Assembly: GCA_002863045.1 (NCBI GenBank)
Contig: PKDH01000054.1
Coordinates: 1-38,975, forward strand
Length of the DNA: 38,975 nucleotides
Direction: 5' to 3'
Origin: Legionella sp.
Lineage (GTDB): Bacteria; Pseudomonadota; Gammaproteobacteria; Legionellales; Legionellaceae
This document shows, piece after piece, positions 37,603 to 38,975 of the stretch (position 1 is its first letter; every line of letters begins with the position of its first letter). The translations under genes and the position numbers were made by a program. The notes under the pieces were generated by a model. That model did not search any database and was not told the origin of the DNA. It was given only the letters and a program-made list of their open reading frames with translations.

Positions 37603-37631
37603 ATTAAACGCTGTTCTTATCTAATAGTCAA
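37603..37631 (-). promoter_or_regulatory. Sigma70-type promoter of tRNA-Phe
   Basis: On the minus strand TTGACT (37631-37626) and TTTAAT (37608-37603) are separated by exactly 17 bases. Each differs from consensus at one position. The tRNA starts 18 bases after the -10 box, leaving a short leader. This is the clearest promoter in the window. Confidence 0.75.
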
Positions 37632-37697
37632 GTATATTTTTATAAAATTTTATTTTTTAAAGTTACATAAAAAATACTTGATTTTACTCTAAAATTG

Positions 37698-37934
37698 CTA
37701 GGCCTCGTTAAAGAGAAATTTGCGCATTTCTTCAAATAAAAATTTGCGCGCTTCGGGATCTGTCAAGCTTAAGCGATATTCATTAATAAGCATGGTTTGT
37801 TGATTGAGCCATTGCTCCCAAGCTTTTTTTGAAATTGAGTTAAAAATTTGTTGGCCTAATTCACCTGGAAAAGGAGGGGCTTCTAAACTTGGGGCTTTGG
37901 TTTGGAGTTTTACGCAAAAAATAGATTGGGTCAT
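37698..37934 (-). CDS. yggX: Fe(2+)-trafficking / oxidative damage protection protein YggX
   Basis: Small cytosolic protein linked to protection of iron-sulfur clusters and iron handling. 78 residues. The family core is clear: 'IFCVKLQ' with the conserved N-terminal Cys, '[21 protein letters not shown]', and '[10 protein letters not shown]'. The C-terminus is about 12 residues shorter than that of E. coli YggX, stopping soon after 'FLFNEA'. No clear Shine-Dalgarno sequence. It lies 65 bases downstream of the PilZ gene on the same strand and may share its promoter. Confidence 0.93.
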   Translation of the reverse strand: MTQSIFCVKLQTKAPSLEAPPFPGELGQQIFNSISKKAWEQWLNQQTMLINEYRLSLTDPEARKFLFEEMRKFLFNEA

Positions 37935-37999
37935 GATGGATGTGTTTAAAAATATGAAAAGCTTGATATTATGCGGGATTCTAAGAAGGCTATCAATGC

Positions 38000-38551
38000 T
38001 TATTCATTGGTATTGGTCTCAGCCAACATGATATGACGTGATAAAAGTTGCTCATGAATAGATGATAAATATTTAAATTGTACAGCAGTTTGAAAAAGAT
38101 GTTGATGTAAAGGCCGACTATAAACCACGCACGCATCAATAAGGATAGGGATTAAATCTGGTTTGGTATAAAGCACTATTTTAACTGCAGCATCTTTTTT
38201 AATTTTTTGTGTGGTTTTAAAGGCCATGCCGCCTAAACTAATATTGACAGTTTCAAGATGAATGGGCTTATCAAACAATAAATATTTGGTTAGATAATCA
38301 AGCTTGGTATTCATGATATGTAAGCATTGACTTATTTCAGGCATTTTTGAATTGATATTTTGATTTAATTTTGTTAATTGCTGATTGAGTGATTCAAATA
38401 GTTTAAGAGTTTCTTGATAAAATTGCCCTGTTGTACCAAGTAATTCCTGATGGAGTGTGTCTGATGTATCGGTATGGTTTTTTAAAATTTTATAATTAAA
38501 GTAAAGTGTATCATCGATGCGAAAATGCTGCCGTCTTTCATAAATTGGCAT
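38000..38551 (-). CDS. PilZ-domain protein with long helical insertion
   Basis: 183 residues. The c-di-GMP-binding R-x-x-x-R motif (Arg7 and Arg11 in 'ERRQHFRID') is at the very N-terminus, and the N-x-S-x-x-G motif (Asn103, Ser105, Gly108) follows more than 90 residues later, instead of about 30. The segment between (about 31-92) is a helical, Gln/Leu-rich heptad-like region that should form a coiled coil. This resembles the tetrameric PilZ type with a long inserted helix known from Xanthomonas. Both binding motifs look intact, but c-di-GMP binding is uncertain. AAGGA lies six bases before the ATG. It is divergent from lolC. Confidence 0.85.
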   Translation of the reverse strand: MPIYERRQHFRIDDTLYFNYKILKNHTDTSDTLHQELLGTTGQFYQETLKLFESLNQQLTKLNQNINSKMPEISQCLHIMNTKLDYLTKYLLFDKPIHLETVNISLGGMAFKTTQKIKKDAAVKIVLYTKPDLIPILIDACVVYSRPLHQHLFQTAVQFKYLSSIHEQLLSRHIMLAETNTNE

Positions 38552-38678
38552 GTTTAATCCTTTATTGAATGGATATCATGGTTATTTTTAATCATCGTTA
38601 CGTTTTAAGTAAACGATATGCTATAACTATAGTTTTGTTTTTAATAAAACTTAAAGCAATCAATCTAGGACATTATGT

Positions 38679-38975
38679 ATGTTTAAACCCTTGGCGCTTT
38701 ATATCGGCTTGTGCTACACCAAAACGCGTCGAAAAAATTTTTTTGTATCCTTTATATCACTAAGCTCAATGCTTGGGATTGGTTTGGGCGTCATGGTACT
38801 GGTCACTGTGTTATCGATTATGAATGGTTTTGATGAGCAAATTCATCGTCGGTTTTTTGGAATGGCGCCAGAAGTTACCATAACAAGTCCTACAGGTAAA
38901 CTTGCGCATTGGCAAGACTTGCAACAAAAGTTACAAAATTTTCCCCAGATAAAAGCCTTAGCACCCTTTGTTGGT
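38679..38975 (+). CDS. lolC: Lipoprotein-releasing system permease LolC, N-terminal part (partial)
   Basis: The frame from the ATG at 38679 stays open to the window end (99 codons). It begins MFKPLALYIGLCYT with 'RKNFFVSFISL', then a first membrane segment (about residues 22-48) and 'VLSIMNGFDEQI', the N-terminus of LolC/LolE permeases, which extract outer-membrane lipoproteins from the inner membrane. AGGA lies about eight bases upstream. A single LolC/E-type homologue, as in some lineages, cannot be told apart from LolE on this fragment. lolD should follow outside the window. Confidence 0.88.
   Translation, partial: MFKPLALYIGLCYTKTRRKNFFVSFISLSSMLGIGLGVMVLVTVLSIMNGFDEQIHRRFFGMAPEVTITSPTGKLAHWQDLQQKLQNFPQIKALAPFVG

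Noticed and set aside
38569..38763. 64-codon frame overlapping the start of lolC
   Set aside because: It is in a different frame from lolC, whose N-terminus and Shine-Dalgarno sequence are clear, and has no supporting signal of its own.

Overview
The window looks like a chromosomal segment of an AT-rich gammaproteobacterium with an intracellular or host-associated lifestyle, most likely in or near Legionellales. This rests on the kind of housekeeping genes present, the low GC content, an ankyrin-type protein, and several orphan proteins with a membrane hairpin. It is an inference from recognised families; no database search was run. Most of the window is conserved core genome. I see no phage, insertion sequence, CRISPR array or defence island.

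Layout. Positions 1-5077 (+) hold the tail of a MalK/UgpC-type ABC ATPase, a DUF1189-like membrane protein, the acyl-CoA dehydrogenase fadE, a glutaredoxin-MauE fusion and a DUF6680-like protein. Positions 5088-9135 (-) hold an orphan membrane protein and mfd. An AT-rich gap with nested inverted repeats (9136-9463) precedes an MFS transporter (+). From 10671 to 18288 ten minus-strand genes run with gaps of 26 nt or less or with overlaps. In transcription order they are kdsD, kdsC, lptC, lptA, lptB, trpG, trpD, trpC, xseA and a rhomboid protease.

Positions 18386-20368 carry a tiny possible lipoprotein and two orphan proteins with a central TM hairpin. They lie between the kds-lpt block and the divergent mla block. 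From 20570 to 29176 (+) another compact run reads mlaF, mlaE, mlaD, mlaC, mlaB, ibaG, murA, a Nif3-like gene, truD, a UbiA-type prenyltransferase and a GT-C glycosyltransferase. A CapD/WbpM-type nucleotide-sugar dehydratase follows after a short gap, then a tripartite-efflux adaptor and RND pump. On the minus strand come an ankyrin-like protein, tRNA-Phe with a clear promoter, yggX and a PilZ protein. The window ends inside lolC (+).

How the genes work together. Much of the window builds the outer envelope: Kdo synthesis (kdsD, kdsC), LPS export (lptA, lptB, lptC), phospholipid transport between the membranes (mlaFEDCB), peptidoglycan precursor synthesis (murA), lipoprotein release (lolC), and a probable surface-glycan branch (UbiA-like, GT-C, CapD). 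The points most worth a second look are the UbiA/GT-C pair, which resembles mycobacterial decaprenyl-phosphoryl-arabinose enzymes; the orphan genes in the kds/mla divergent slot; the ankyrin protein beside tRNA-Phe; and two structured intergenic regions, at 9250-9359 and 31123-31154.
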